From FEB-12 sp964503315 (lineage in GTDB: Bacteria > Zixibacteria > MSB-5A5 > GN15 > FEB-12), in the NCBI GenBank assembly GCA_964503315.1, contig CAZCZL010000003.1, positions 200,120 to 264,119 on the forward strand: DNA of 64,000 nucleotides, in the 5' to 3' direction. Below are positions 9,401 to 18,812 of this stretch, in pieces (position 1 is the stretch's first letter; every line of letters begins with the position of its first letter). The position numbers and the translations under genes were made by a program. Under the pieces are notes generated by a model that saw nothing but the letters and a program-made list of their open reading frames with translations, made no database searches and was not told the origin of the DNA.

Positions 9401-11980
9401 ATCGACCGCGACGAGGTTGACGTCGGTCGGTTTGCCCGACTCGGCGTATCCTTCGCGGGCCATCTTGATGCCCATGTAGGCAGGGTACGGATGGATGGCG
9501 ACCTCAGAGTAGGCCGAGACGCCGCGTCCTCCCGGTTCTGATACTGTGACACCGATCAACCCTTTGAGGGCTGACGGCGCCGCGAGCTTTTGCGGTATCT
9601 GGTATGTGTATCGATAACCACCGGTATCATCGAGGACAGCATCGGGCAGGTCGATATTCAGGCGATTGAATGTGCGCTCCGAGTTGCCGAACGAGTACGC
9701 CTTGAAATCTTTCGGTGAAAACGGCTGTGACTCGATCTGCACCGAACCGCGGACCTGATAACCTGCGGCAGGTGGGCCAAAGAGCATCTTACCGTCGACA
9801 TCGATATTGACCGTCTCCCCCGCACTGTACATTGGCAGGTCAGTTTGCGAGATGACTTTGATCCGGTCAGGCATGAAGTCTTCGACCAGGATCTCAAGTC
9901 GCCCAATGGTCAGTTCTTCGCCGATCATCGCCGCGATGGCGTATTTGCCGGTGGCGACATAATCAGGAATAATGTAATCGAGCGTCGTGAGGCCTGTGGC
10001 ATCGCTTGACATGCGGAAGCTGATGAACTTCTTGCCGCGAGTATCGAAGATGGTCAGGGCGTACGGGAATGACGGGGGCACTTTGGCATCGATCCCTCTG
10101 ACCACCGAGACGATACGCAGTGTGTCGCCGGGGCGATAGACGCCGCGGTCCGTGTAGATAAAGGCTTCGTAGCCGGATGTCAAATAAGGACGACCGGCGA
10201 CATCGAAGTCGGCGACGGGAAGCAACGATTCATCGAGGCGGATATATGAAAGGTCGCTCTCCTTCTCAGCAATGATGATGAATGGTTCGAAGCCTTTCAG
10301 TTTGTCCTGGATATCCTTAAAGATAGCCATACCGCGACTGTCTGATCTTCCCTCCAGCAGAACCTGGTTATTGCGGCTGATGAGGCGAACGGTCGCGCCA
10401 GGAATAGGTGTGGAGTTGGTCAACGAATTGACCCAGACCATGAGGTAATTGTCACCCATGCGAGCGGACAGGCCGAGGTCGGTGATGAGGACATAGCGGC
10501 TGTCGCCGGTCCATCGCTCGTTTTTAGCACGAGCGGAGACTTTGAAAAGCCCGCTGGATTTCGGGCCGACCAATGAATTGATGTCAATGGTGGTCAGGAG
10601 CGGGACATTTCTGGGTGACTCGAGTTTAATATCTTTGATGAAGAGTGAACGGCCCAATTGCTGAGCGCGATTGTCCCAATAGCCGCCCTCGTCCATGTAA
10701 GGGCTTGAGTAGCCGGAGATAAGGAAATAGACGAGGTTATTGGCAAAGACCTGTTCGATCTCAACGGCGCCTTCGTCGATATTGACCGACTTAAATTCCA
10801 GCAGACCGTTGCCGGTTCGCGGCAGAAAGACGCCACGCGAGGTGAAGCTGATGGACGGGCGGAGGTCATCGATCTGCACTCGTGTCGAGAAATCATTTTG
10901 TAATGGAAGTCCATTGGCAGCACCCAGCCCTCTGGCGATAGTCACCGTGTAGGCTTCACCCGGGCGGAATTCACCGCGCAAAATAAGGGTCGAGTAGCTT
11001 CCTTCCATTGTATAGTCAACCGCGGGCTCGATCGTGATGAACGACTTGGCCATCTCCGGATCGACGGTGTGAGAGAAATCGATCCGCAGATCGATCAGCT
11101 CTCTCTCGTTGTTGCTTCTGACGTATTGGACAGTCAACGGATGCTTGGGTTCAACAGAGACCGAAACAGTGAGCGGATCCTCCAGCGGGAATTCGCAGTT
11201 CTGGCATACAAGCCCTTTGCCGACGATCACTGAATAGTACTGGGCAGACTCACCGCGCTCGAACGGTTCGGAAATTAACTGGAAATCGTAGCCGACCTGC
11301 GATTCCGAGGGTTGCGATTGTTCGGTGGTCGGGAAGGCGCCCCTTTCCTCATCATATTGACCGGTGAAATTGAGTGTATACTTGAGCGAAGATTTGGCAG
11401 TTTTGTTGGTTCCTTTGATCTCGAGTCGCTCCTGCAAATCTTTCAGACTGACGGCATAGTTGAAGACCAGCCGTCCAACGATATGCACCCGGCCAAGCTC
11501 ATCGTACAACTCCTCCACTGTGCAGCGTTGACGTTCGAACTGCAGAGATGGCGTACGGAATTTGTAGGTTTCCGGGTTGATGATCCTGAGTCCGGATACC
11601 CAGACGCGATCGGATTGAACACGTGCGATATATTCCGTGGACGGAAACAGCGGAGCATCGGGGAAAAACCTGAGCAGATCGCTTTCTACCCATCGGGCGA
11701 TGCCCGGAATTGCCGGCTCAAAGCGGACAGGCGGGTTGAGAACAGGCTTGTCGAGGCTGTCAATGGGGACCATCCGCTTGGAGAACTTGATGGTGACATT
11801 TGTGCGCAATTCTGTACGGCCGAGCGGCTCAAACGAGATGACTCTGATCTCACTGTCCGGCAGACTGATGACAATGGTGGCCGTGACAAAGACGATCAAG
11901 ATGGCGAGTGACACGAACAGAGGGGTACGACGGGAGGATTCTTCTCCCCCCTTCCGGAAGCGCGAAATCATGTTCAGCAT
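6482..11980 (-). CDS. yfhM: Alpha-2-macroglobulin family protein
   Basis: About 1832 residues. A single N-terminal membrane segment (LFVSLAILIVFVTATIVI) is followed by the long series of macroglobulin domains typical of bacterial alpha-2-macroglobulins. The thioester is present: GCVEQ with C1380 and Q1383, inside the alpha-helical toroid region. A C-terminal receptor-like domain ends the chain. Such proteins act as periplasmic protease traps: cleavage of the bait region exposes the thioester, which binds the attacker. No Cys follows the start closely enough to be a lipobox, so membrane anchoring by the N-terminal helix is more likely than lipidation. ATG at 11980 is preferred because GGGGAG precedes it; the frame stays open to 12082 without a better signal. 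It is followed by pbpC after 21 bases. Confidence 0.93.
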   Translation of the reverse strand: MLNMISRFRKGGEESSRRTPLFVSLAILIVFVTATIVISLPDSEIRVISFEPLGRTELRTNVTIKFSKRMVPIDSLDKPVLNPPVRFEPAIPGIARWVESDLLRFFPDAPLFPSTEYIARVQSDRVWVSGLRIINPETYKFRTPSLQFERQRCTVEELYDELGRVHIVGRLVFNYAVSLKDLQERLEIKGTNKTAKSSLKYTLNFTGQYDEERGAFPTTEQSQPSESQVGYDFQLISEPFERGESAQYYSVIVGKGLVCQNCEFPLEDPLTVSVSVEPKHPLTVQYVRSNNERELIDLRIDFSHTVDPEMAKSFITIEPAVDYTMEGSYSTLILRGEFRPGEAYTVTIARGLGAANGLPLQNDFSTRVQIDDLRPSISFTSRGVFLPRTGNGLLEFKSVNIDEGAVEIEQVFANNLVYFLISGYSSPYMDEGGYWDNRAQQLGRSLFIKDIKLESPRNVPLLTTIDINSLVGPKSSGLFKVSARAKNERWTGDSRYVLITDLGLSARMGDNYLMVWVNSLTNSTPIPGATVRLISRNNQVLLEGRSDSRGMAIFKDIQDKLKGFEPFIIIAEKESDLSYIRLDESLLPVADFDVAGRPYLTSGYEAFIYTDRGVYRPGDTLRIVSVVRGIDAKVPPSFPYALTIFDTRGKKFISFRMSSDATGLTTLDYIIPDYVATGKYAIAAMIGEELTIGRLEILVEDFMPDRIKVISQTDLPMYSAGETVNIDVDGKMLFGPPAAGYQVRGSVQIESQPFSPKDFKAYSFGNSERTFNRLNIDLPDAVLDDTGGYRYTYQIPQKLAAPSALKGLIGVTVSEPGGRGVSAYSEVAIHPYPAYMGIKMAREGYAESGKPTDVNLVAVDRDGRSVDLEQCVIKFYSVTYNSIYKKDRTGLYRWVSERKSKLIDSSLSAMPAGGKTVQFTTATWGMYRVVAEDPQGGHSASMDFWSSGYGYAPWAMDNPDRIELGLDKKEYLPGETAILQVRSPFGGKLLLTLEKDQVIDVISQDMAENTIEIRLPVKKEYLPNIYVTASVIRPSDVVEPNKPARAFGIIPLRLSNESKKIAMTISAPEVVTPRTKTSVTVQLPKGKPIDVTLAAVDAGILQLTDFKTPDPLDFFWGKKQPYLKSYDLYAYLYPQVKKSSNHLAAGDKLFAASRKRHLNPFMAKRVKAVSLWSGLVKTDKNGLATIPLDIPEFNGKLILMAVSAQGELFGSATSEMIVRDKIVVMESFPRFVSPNDIFDGLVTLYNNTGATADITATLSVDGPVELVSPNSITINAANGKEGKAVFRLKAGQVPGKVAFKITATAADARSSASVELTNRPAVPLTTVYGSGNAIKGTPAEFTLPGDWVQGTDQFVIQTSSISATPFARNLQYLLTYPYGCVEQTTSRLFPLLYLNDLARIVRPELFGGKGADYFVQEGIIRLTSMMLPDRSFSFWPGATYSNPWTTIYTSHFLSEASLAGYLVDKKTLDDIYDNLEDIAAGKFTAQMTDIDAHRVYASYVLARAGKLDQKTVGYLKRLDPALLNPESRYQLAGALALTGNVADATRLLPVNIQPNIFEPETGGLFRSGVKTDAIALEALLIAAPGSPAIEVLARSLADRASAGHWYTTQDNAYALLALGKYFKGKKGFGYTGTLTVNSNKPNAIDSTGFKLSQSGLGGKKVSINIAAGEGTCYYYWQASGVPTAPAIPEFDRGMRVRREYLDQDARAVDLSKIRLGDQVVCVITAEALDKTLYNVVINDLLPAGFEIENPRLKTSARLSWVPQDGAAVDYQDIRDDRLLLFTTLYPGQKAKFYYSVRAICAGEYKVPPISAECMYNPMIASSASSGAMTVTR

Positions 11981-12111
11981 ACCTGCTCCCCGGCAAATCC
12001 GGCTTCGAAGGTTTTGAAATGGCACGCCGTCATGGCGACCGGAGTCAATATATTCCGTCGTGAGGAACGGCACAAGTGGCAAGACAGATTTCCACGCGAC
12101 TCACGTGACAT

Positions 12112-12140
12112 TTGACATAGTGGTGTCGTATGCCTATGTT
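12112..12140 (+). promoter_or_regulatory. Promoter of the exported nitroreductase gene
   Basis: TTGACA (12112-12117), a 17-base spacer and TATGTT (12135-12140) lie in front of the gene starting at 12197, giving a leader of about 50 bases. Confidence 0.65.
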
Positions 12141-12196
12141 AGAGAATGACAGCCGCGATGCCGCGCGATCTATGTGAAGATACTGAAGAGGTCACT

Positions 12197-12838
12197 ATGA
12201 GACAGATGTTATTTTGCGCCATGCCAATGCTCCTGATCTGTGCCGGCCTGTTTGCTCAGGAACTCAAGCCGGTCTCCCTCCCCGCCCCTGCCACGACAGG
12301 CGGGAAGCCTCTTCTGGAGACACTCAGCTTGAGGCAATCGACCCGAGAGTTCTCGACTGACTCTCTTTCTCTTCCGGTGCTCTCCAATCTCCTGTGGGCG
12401 GCGTGCGGGGTCAATCGACCTGAATCCGGGAAGCGAACAGCACCATCGGCACGGAATTGGCAGGAGATAGATCTATATGTTGTGACTGCGCAAAGAGTCT
12501 ATCGGTATGAGCCGGTAAAGCATGAGATCATACCTGTGCTGGAGGGGGATCATCGCGCGGAGACCGGGATGCAGGAGTTTGTAGCCATCGCCCCAGTCAA
12601 CCTGGTCTATGTGGCAGATTATTCGCGTATGAAGGACGCGGAGGAGGATCAAAAGGAATTCTATTCTGCCACCGATGCAGGGTTCATCAGCCAGAATGTC
12701 TATCTCTTCTGCGCATCCGAGGGCCTTGGAACTGTAGTGCGCGGGTCGGTGGACCGAGACGCGCTCGCCAAAGTTCTCAAGCTGAGTCCCGACCAGCATG
12801 TGGTCCTGGCGCAGACAGTCGGATATCCCAAGAAGTAA
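12197..12838 (+). CDS. Exported SagB/ThcOx-type nitroreductase family protein
   Basis: 213 residues from ATG 12197, chosen because AAGAGG precedes it; an upstream in-frame ATG at 12146 has no such site. A Sec-type signal peptide ends near GLFAQ. The rest is the nitroreductase fold: LRQSTREFSTDSLSLPVLSNLLWAACG contains the FMN-binding RxSxR-like start, and SARNWQEIDLYVV matches the SAGN(L)-like motif of this group. A later GFISQNVYLFCASEGLGTV strand is also typical. Members are FMN oxidoreductases; the substrate cannot be told from sequence. Having a Sec rather than a Tat (RR) signal is odd for a flavoprotein. It is monocistronic, divergent from the macroglobulin operon and convergent with the PNGase F-like gene. 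Confidence 0.85.
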   Translation: MRQMLFCAMPMLLICAGLFAQELKPVSLPAPATTGGKPLLETLSLRQSTREFSTDSLSLPVLSNLLWAACGVNRPESGKRTAPSARNWQEIDLYVVTAQRVYRYEPVKHEIIPVLEGDHRAETGMQEFVAIAPVNLVYVADYSRMKDAEEDQKEFYSATDAGFISQNVYLFCASEGLGTVVRGSVDRDALAKVLKLSPDQHVVLAQTVGYPKK

Positions 12839-12865
12839 TTCGAAGGGAGCAATCGCCCCCTTGGT

Positions 12866-14821
12866 TCATCCTCTTTTCACTCGAATCCGACGAGTGACTG
12901 TTTCGCCGTCGGCGATTACTTTCAGATAGTAGACGCCATCGGGAGAGGCGGAAATATCTATCGGCACAAATCCTTCTTTATATCCCTTTAAGGTCTGCTC
13001 AAAGACGGTTGAAGAACTGTCTTCGGTGACAATCCTGATTGACGCATCGGTCGGCGAATCAAAAAAGAGATCGACTTCGAACTTGCCGTCGTTGCGCGGC
13101 GGGAAGGGCTGGACAATGGGAAGTTCGTTATCCGGTGCGATAGTCTCAACACCGGGAGCGACAGAGAACCAATGGTTGATGTTACTTCCAAAGTCGGAGC
13201 CGAAGGATTTGATGAGTCTTCCTTCAAAATCCAAGATGCGCACGAAGCCATAGCCGCCTTCGATATTAAACCAGAAGTCGAGACCATCGCCGCCGGTATC
13301 GTTGACGATGAATTGATAGCAGTTCGGCTCGAGATCAAAGGTGTCGCGATAGGTAGTTTTGGCAGATAGCGAACCTTGCGGTCGCTCGAAGACGAGGTCG
13401 CCGTTGACATTGGTCAAGCGATATGACGTATGACTTGAGTCATTGTTGGTTCGCATCACCACGATGATCTTATTCGTGTAATGTGGTGGCGTAAGCGGGC
13501 TCGAGGTCAGGTGGTTGTCTTCAGGGTATTCGTCGTCCTGGCCATTTGGCGCACTGAGGAAAATAGAGAACTGCGAGGTATCACCGGGTACGGGGAGTTG
13601 CCCCGGTAAGGTGACGGTGGCATACGCCTGCGGCGGGAGTGAGCCGGTCCAGACATATTTCTTCGAGTAATCGAGTGACGCGCCGTAGCGGACGGTAACG
13701 GATGTCAGCGTGTCACTTCCCTGGTTCTTCATGACAAAAGTTGGCTGCGCACAGATCGGATTGAGGCGAGAGTATTCATCCTCCATGCTCGGGGCTATGA
13801 TCTCCTCGACGGAGACATCATTGGTCGCCCATGGACTACGGCAATGAAAGAGGTATGAATAGATATGCCAGTTGGCGGTCGGTTTGTGTGGATTGATATA
13901 TGGCTCCATAGCGATGTCAACGGTGTGCTGCTCCTGGTCGCTCAAAGAGTAGTCATACCAATCCGGGAAGACCACGGAACCGGGACACCAGTTGGCGCGG
14001 TCGAATATCCAGGTGCCGGACTGCGGATAAAGCGGATTGTCACCGCACTCACGCCAGAGCTGGCGTTGACCAACGAGCTTGTCGTCGAAGAAGACCTGAC
14101 GGTATTTGCTGCAGAACTCGGCGCAGTTGGCGGAGTCATCCATGCCGTGGCCGGTCTGATGAATGCGAAGGCGAGCAAGGTCTGCGCCCTCGACTGGAGC
14201 GAAAGTTATCGGATGGAGAGCGTTTTCGATAGGCTGCGCGGTGTCACCATACAGAAAACTTCCGCACCAGAGTGTGTCCATGCGGATGACCTCAAGCGAG
14301 GGGCGGCCCTCGATAATCACAAAGTCGAGCGATATCTTCCAGCCGCGATCATCGTTCTTCTCGTAGCCGCCATGGACGAAGTCGATCAACACGGAGTCAT
14401 GGAGAAGATTGGCGAAATCGGTGATATCGACATGCCAGTCAAGCCGCCATTCGGAGTCGAAGCGCCAGCCGTACGGTGAGATGGTGCGGGCCAATTCGAT
14501 GTTTTGCGCCGGCGCCGCCTCTCCCCCGGATTTGCGGAGGTAGATGGCGTCGATATAATCCCACTCTCCGCAATGTTGGCTATCCGGACAGGCATAGGTG
14601 ATCCAGAGAACGACTTTGCGATAGGTCATGTCGGATGGCGGAAAGACCGCCCACTTTGGATAGTAGGCGATGCCTTGTGAGGGATCAGTCACTACCTTGA
14701 CCTCGTTGTGCGAGACCACATGGTGGCGCCGACCATTCTCGGTGGCCGTGGCCGACATTGAGACCAGAAGCGTCATGGCCAGAGTCAGCCATAGAATCAA
14801 GATGTGCTGACGAGATCGCAT
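12866..14821 (-). CDS. PNGase F-type peptide:N-glycosidase, secreted
   Basis: 651 residues with a signal peptide (~1-27). Enzymes of this family hydrolyse the amide link between Asn and the first GlcNAc of N-glycans. The two-lobed PNGase F core spans about residues 40-350: HCGEWDYI contains the expected catalytic Asp (D88), TGHGMDD..NCAEFC contains the matching Glu (E234), and QSGTWIFDRANWCPG is the second-lobe signature. An added middle region (~360-560) is beta-rich, and the last ~75 residues (FEVDLFFDSPTDASIRIV...DGVYYLKVIADG) resemble the type IX/Por-type C-terminal sorting domain. AGAGG precedes the ATG. The gene starts five bases after the GH38 stop and ends the sugar-transport operon, so glycan release, trimming and uptake are probably co-expressed. 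Activity is inferred from motifs. Confidence 0.88.
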   Translation of the reverse strand: MRSRQHILILWLTLAMTLLVSMSATATENGRRHHVVSHNEVKVVTDPSQGIAYYPKWAVFPPSDMTYRKVVLWITYACPDSQHCGEWDYIDAIYLRKSGGEAAPAQNIELARTISPYGWRFDSEWRLDWHVDITDFANLLHDSVLIDFVHGGYEKNDDRGWKISLDFVIIEGRPSLEVIRMDTLWCGSFLYGDTAQPIENALHPITFAPVEGADLARLRIHQTGHGMDDSANCAEFCSKYRQVFFDDKLVGQRQLWRECGDNPLYPQSGTWIFDRANWCPGSVVFPDWYDYSLSDQEQHTVDIAMEPYINPHKPTANWHIYSYLFHCRSPWATNDVSVEEIIAPSMEDEYSRLNPICAQPTFVMKNQGSDTLTSVTVRYGASLDYSKKYVWTGSLPPQAYATVTLPGQLPVPGDTSQFSIFLSAPNGQDDEYPEDNHLTSSPLTPPHYTNKIIVVMRTNNDSSHTSYRLTNVNGDLVFERPQGSLSAKTTYRDTFDLEPNCYQFIVNDTGGDGLDFWFNIEGGYGFVRILDFEGRLIKSFGSDFGSNINHWFSVAPGVETIAPDNELPIVQPFPPRNDGKFEVDLFFDSPTDASIRIVTEDSSSTVFEQTLKGYKEGFVPIDISASPDGVYYLKVIADGETVTRRIRVKRG

Positions 14822-14826
14822 GGCGG

Positions 14827-17800
14827 CTACCTCTTCCCTTTCTTGGCAGTAGGCACATGGAAGAGCATTGACTTACCGACCTCTTGCTTGACGAGTCCGG
14901 GGCCGGTAATAAATAGGTTGAGCGCCTGACCACCCTTGCACTGGAACATGCGAAGTTCAATCGGATGCAGGCCGGCTTTAAGGGCGATCTTGCCGGGGAC
15001 TTCGCCATCGCCATGTACACCGTCATTATCTATAAGCAGGCTGTCGCCGATAATGAGGCCGCTGCCATCATCGGAGTTCAGACCAAGTTCATAGAGACCA
15101 TCGACGGGGACGCTAATGTATCCCTTGAAGACAAGCCCGTAATCCTCTGGACGCGCGATAGATGGAATGATGATTGTATCGGCCACTAATTCTTTGGCTG
15201 GCTTGACTGTCGTGAAATCCGGGAGCTTGGTCCATTCGCCTTCATAGTATGCGAGTTGGAGTCCGGGGGCAGTCTTGGAGACAGCTGCAGGCTCACGAGG
15301 AATCAGTTTCTGAACTGTCAGCTTGGTGACTGGGCCGGCGGGTTCATCCTTAACGAATGGCATGGCCATGACGGTTGCAGTCTGGTTGACAGCGAATGGC
15401 CGCTCAAAAATCGCTGAGGATTTGGTCGGTGTGGTGCCATCGACCGCATACCGAACCGTGGTGCCGGGGAATGGTGTGGAAAGAGCGACCATCGTGCTAT
15501 CGATAAAGGCAGTCTGGTCAGCGGCGATGCGGGCGAACTTGGCATTGGCCTGATCGTAAAGAGGGGCTGAGGGTGCAATGTCGTCGCGTGAACCGTTCAC
15601 ATAAGACATAGCCAACAGTTTCAAGCGCGGTTCCTTGGGAAGTTCAAGCACCCAATTGGCCATGCCGAGCTTGACCCGAACCAGATAGAGGTAGGTGAAT
15701 TTGTAGGTGTCGTTCTTCCCTTCGGAAGTGTGCCGGTGCGTGCCAACCCACGCGACGGGGGTTTGATTGACGTACGCTGGTAGAATCTCCGATAGGTCGG
15801 AAACCATCCGACCATTAACCATGCGATTATTCCACTGACCAATTGGCTCTGAATATTCTGCGAGTGCAATTGTATCAATTCGCCCAAGAGGATTTTCTGT
15901 TCCGATCATTGTTACAAAAAGCCCAGTAGAGACTGGGCCACCCGTAGCCATTAACAAGAGATGGGCCTCTTCCAGTTCAGGTTTACGGATGTCAAACCTC
16001 TGACCGTCGCAAGAGACGACATTCATTGCGCCATCGGTCGTGGGGCCGAAGGTGAATTTCACGCCGCGATAGTTCAGTGTATCCGGAAGCAATTCACCCG
16101 CAAGAGAGTTGCCGGAGCCATCGATGTTGCCATCGGTTTTGTTGATGTCGGTGGAGATGCCGTCAAGATTGTACGGCAGTGCGACCGGCTGTGAGACGAG
16201 CGGCTGAACCATCATCATCTTGGGGAGACCAAGGCGGACAGCAAACGCTTTTGGCTGAAATGGCGTGAGCGAGAAGGTCAGCTTGTCTTTGGCGGAAGTC
16301 GCCGGGCCGATCTCTTCTTCCTGACCGTTGACTTCGCGGGCGGAGACGATCGGACGACCGAAATTGATCGTTATATTCTCGGCCGGTTTCCCCTGCAGTT
16401 CGCGGACACGGATGATGATCTCATCGGTGCTCTCGGCCATCTTGATAGCGTTGACCATCACCTGCTGTGTCGGATTGCTATTCTGCGTGAGTGACAGAAG
16501 CGAATGCGATTTGCCCAGTTTGCCGGGGTGTTGCGGGACCTCGTAGACTTGGAGCGGTTGATTGAGACGTGCGGCCTGCCAGGGGATATCGGAGTCGAGC
16601 ACCGGGCCGGTGTGACCGGCAATTGCGAAAGTGAAGTCATGTTTCCCGATATCCTGTGAGCTCTGGTCGCCGACCCAACTCCAGGTGTCAAAGACTCCCG
16701 GCGTATGAATCAGGGTGAGGCGCAGGGTCTGGTTGTCGGGGTGGTCCCAGCCGTATTTGCAGTCATTGAGAATGGAGACGCCGTAGGAGTTGTCGGTGGC
16801 GGTCTGGTCGGCCCACATATGGCCGGGGACCTCGTACTTCTCTTTCTTGTTAATGCCGCGCTTGATGGCGCCGAGGCCGAGGTCGTAAGTGACGGTGTCG
16901 TTGACGCCGTTCAGTTTGAAGGCGGCTTTGAGGAGCGTTTCTTTTTCTGCCCAATCGACATGGTTGATGAACTCGATCCGGTCACCGGCAGAGCCGGCGG
17001 CGAGACGGATGATCGTTTCGTAGGTCGAGTTGTTGTGCGTGCGAGTGATTTTGACCGCGCCGCGAACCAACCCTCCTTCAATCACCTCAATTTTCGGTGT
17101 GCCGCCAACTGACTCTTTAACGCCAGCGAGCAGGTCTTCGTACTGAATTTCCCAGGCGGGCCATTGCCGCGGTTTGTTGAAGATTAGTTGCCACTCTATG
17201 GGAGCGGCCAAGAGTTCTTTGTTGGTAAGTTTGTCGAAGATTGAAGTGACGTCGCCGTTGGTGTCGAGTGAGACCTTATAGCGCGAGTTTTCCAACTTAC
17301 TGGTGGTCGCACCGACATGATCCCGGGACTCGCATTCAATTTCACCGGAGGCTTTAGCCCTTCGCAAATCATAAACGGCAAACCCAGCTGACGGAACCTT
17401 CGCCAAGAAAAGTACTTTGTACTTGCCTTCAAAACCCTGCTCCCCAAATTGGACTTTCACTTCTCTACCATCTGGTCCAAACACTTCTCCCACGATAAAT
17501 GAAGTGTCTATTTCCACCTCCACCACCTCTTCCCGCTCTATGGCAAGAGGGTTATAGACAACCACCGTCTTCCCTTTGCCGCGCGTGTCGAGAGCGGGGG
17601 TAATGGCGGAAATGGCATCGGTTTGGATATTGGCGAACTGATTCAGGGAAAGAAGTTCATCGGACCAGGAATATTCATAGGCCTCGGGAATCGAGGTACC
17701 GGTCAGGTCATCATGGAATTGATGCCAGAGAAAGCGCACCCACGCCTCGCGAAGGGTTTCACGCGGGTAGGTGTAGCCGTTGAGCAGTGAGGCGGTGACA

Positions 17801-18801
17801 GCGGCACGCTCGGCAGCATCGGCGAGCTGTTCGTTGCGACGGTTCCAGCGCTTCATGGCGGCCTGCGAGGTGTAACATCCGACGCCGTGGCGGGTCATGA
17901 CCAGTTCGCCATCGTATTTCTGCAGTTTAGCGTCAGGGAATTCGGCGACCAGTTTAGGGAGGTCATCTGCTCCGACCGAGGCAACCGTCATGGGGCCATC
18001 GGACTTGATAGATCTCTGGAGCCAGTCAACCGTGAGGGATTCCGGCGCGCCGCCAACATCGCCGGTGCCGATGTACATGTACGACAGATAGGCGCCAGTC
18101 TCTTTGCCAAGACTGTTGGCCATATTCAGCCAGAGGGTGTCACGGGAAAGATCATCCTTGATCTTAGCGACGTAGTTGCCGGTCTTGAGTCCGGCGATAA
18201 CGGTGGAGCCATCGACTCCCTGCCATTCACCGATGGAGAACGGGACGGGGACGGAACATCCCCAGGTCAGTTTCTGCGTCGAGAATGATTTCAGGCCGCA
18301 ATGTTTGGCTATCGACGGAAGAGCATAGCCGAAGCCGAAGCAATCCGGCATGAAGATATCATAGCTTTGCTTTCCGAACTCTCTCTTGTAGAAGCCATTG
18401 CCGTAGAGGGCATGACGGGTGAGGGACTCGAAGGATGGGATATTGACATCGCAGGCATCGACCCAGGCACCGGTGACGCGCCAGCGACCATCGGCGATAT
18501 ACTTTTTGAGGCGCTCGTAGTCATCCGGATAGTACTCTTTCATCAGCATGTAGCGGAATGCGCCTTCAAAGCTGAAGACGTAATCCGGATAGAGGTCAAG
18601 GAGCTTGAAATTGTCATGCAGGGTGTTGGGGATATACTCCTCGATGGTGTTTTTGATGGTCCAGCGCCACTGGGTGTCCAAATGGGCGGTGGATACGACC
18701 CCGACTTTGGGCTTGGGAGTCGTAGTCTCCTTGGTCTGGGCCAGGATCGCGGACGAAATCAGGAAGATCGCCGCAATGAGAATTGTCAATCGAGTACGCA
18801 C
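14827..18801 (-). CDS. GH38 alpha-mannosidase with chitobiase-C-like and PA14 domains
   Basis: 1324 residues, secreted (signal peptide ~1-21, ending ILAQ). The GH38 catalytic domain opens with STAHLDTQWRW (metal ligands H40 and D42) and has the nucleophile in MPDCFGFGYALP (D153). The middle and beta-sandwich domains of GH38 follow to about residue 860. Beyond that are an NPCBM-like or similar beta region, a chitobiase/HEX C-terminal-type domain (AIFERPFAVNQTATVMA, ~1120-1180) and a PA14 module (~1190-1310, YELGLNSDDGSGLIIG). The enzyme would release alpha-linked mannose from glycans outside the cytoplasm; PA14 suggests carbohydrate binding. The GTG start at 18801 is set by AAGGAG within the end of the permease gene, 11 bases upstream. 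It is the fourth gene of the operon. Confidence 0.92.
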   Translation of the reverse strand: MRTRLTILIAAIFLISSAILAQTKETTTPKPKVGVVSTAHLDTQWRWTIKNTIEEYIPNTLHDNFKLLDLYPDYVFSFEGAFRYMLMKEYYPDDYERLKKYIADGRWRVTGAWVDACDVNIPSFESLTRHALYGNGFYKREFGKQSYDIFMPDCFGFGYALPSIAKHCGLKSFSTQKLTWGCSVPVPFSIGEWQGVDGSTVIAGLKTGNYVAKIKDDLSRDTLWLNMANSLGKETGAYLSYMYIGTGDVGGAPESLTVDWLQRSIKSDGPMTVASVGADDLPKLVAEFPDAKLQKYDGELVMTRHGVGCYTSQAAMKRWNRRNEQLADAAERAAVTASLLNGYTYPRETLREAWVRFLWHQFHDDLTGTSIPEAYEYSWSDELLSLNQFANIQTDAISAITPALDTRGKGKTVVVYNPLAIEREEVVEVEIDTSFIVGEVFGPDGREVKVQFGEQGFEGKYKVLFLAKVPSAGFAVYDLRRAKASGEIECESRDHVGATTSKLENSRYKVSLDTNGDVTSIFDKLTNKELLAAPIEWQLIFNKPRQWPAWEIQYEDLLAGVKESVGGTPKIEVIEGGLVRGAVKITRTHNNSTYETIIRLAAGSAGDRIEFINHVDWAEKETLLKAAFKLNGVNDTVTYDLGLGAIKRGINKKEKYEVPGHMWADQTATDNSYGVSILNDCKYGWDHPDNQTLRLTLIHTPGVFDTWSWVGDQSSQDIGKHDFTFAIAGHTGPVLDSDIPWQAARLNQPLQVYEVPQHPGKLGKSHSLLSLTQNSNPTQQVMVNAIKMAESTDEIIIRVRELQGKPAENITINFGRPIVSAREVNGQEEEIGPATSAKDKLTFSLTPFQPKAFAVRLGLPKMMMVQPLVSQPVALPYNLDGISTDINKTDGNIDGSGNSLAGELLPDTLNYRGVKFTFGPTTDGAMNVVSCDGQRFDIRKPELEEAHLLLMATGGPVSTGLFVTMIGTENPLGRIDTIALAEYSEPIGQWNNRMVNGRMVSDLSEILPAYVNQTPVAWVGTHRHTSEGKNDTYKFTYLYLVRVKLGMANWVLELPKEPRLKLLAMSYVNGSRDDIAPSAPLYDQANAKFARIAADQTAFIDSTMVALSTPFPGTTVRYAVDGTTPTKSSAIFERPFAVNQTATVMAMPFVKDEPAGPVTKLTVQKLIPREPAAVSKTAPGLQLAYYEGEWTKLPDFTTVKPAKELVADTIIIPSIARPEDYGLVFKGYISVPVDGLYELGLNSDDGSGLIIGDSLLIDNDGVHGDGEVPGKIALKAGLHPIELRMFQCKGGQALNLFITGPGLVKQEVGKSMLFHVPTAKKGKR

Positions 18802-18812
18802 CTCTGCGCTCC

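Noticed and set aside
12840..12862. Possible terminator between the nitroreductase and PNGase F genes
   Set aside because: The stem AAGGGAGC/GCCCCCTT has an A-C mismatch and no T tract directly after it.
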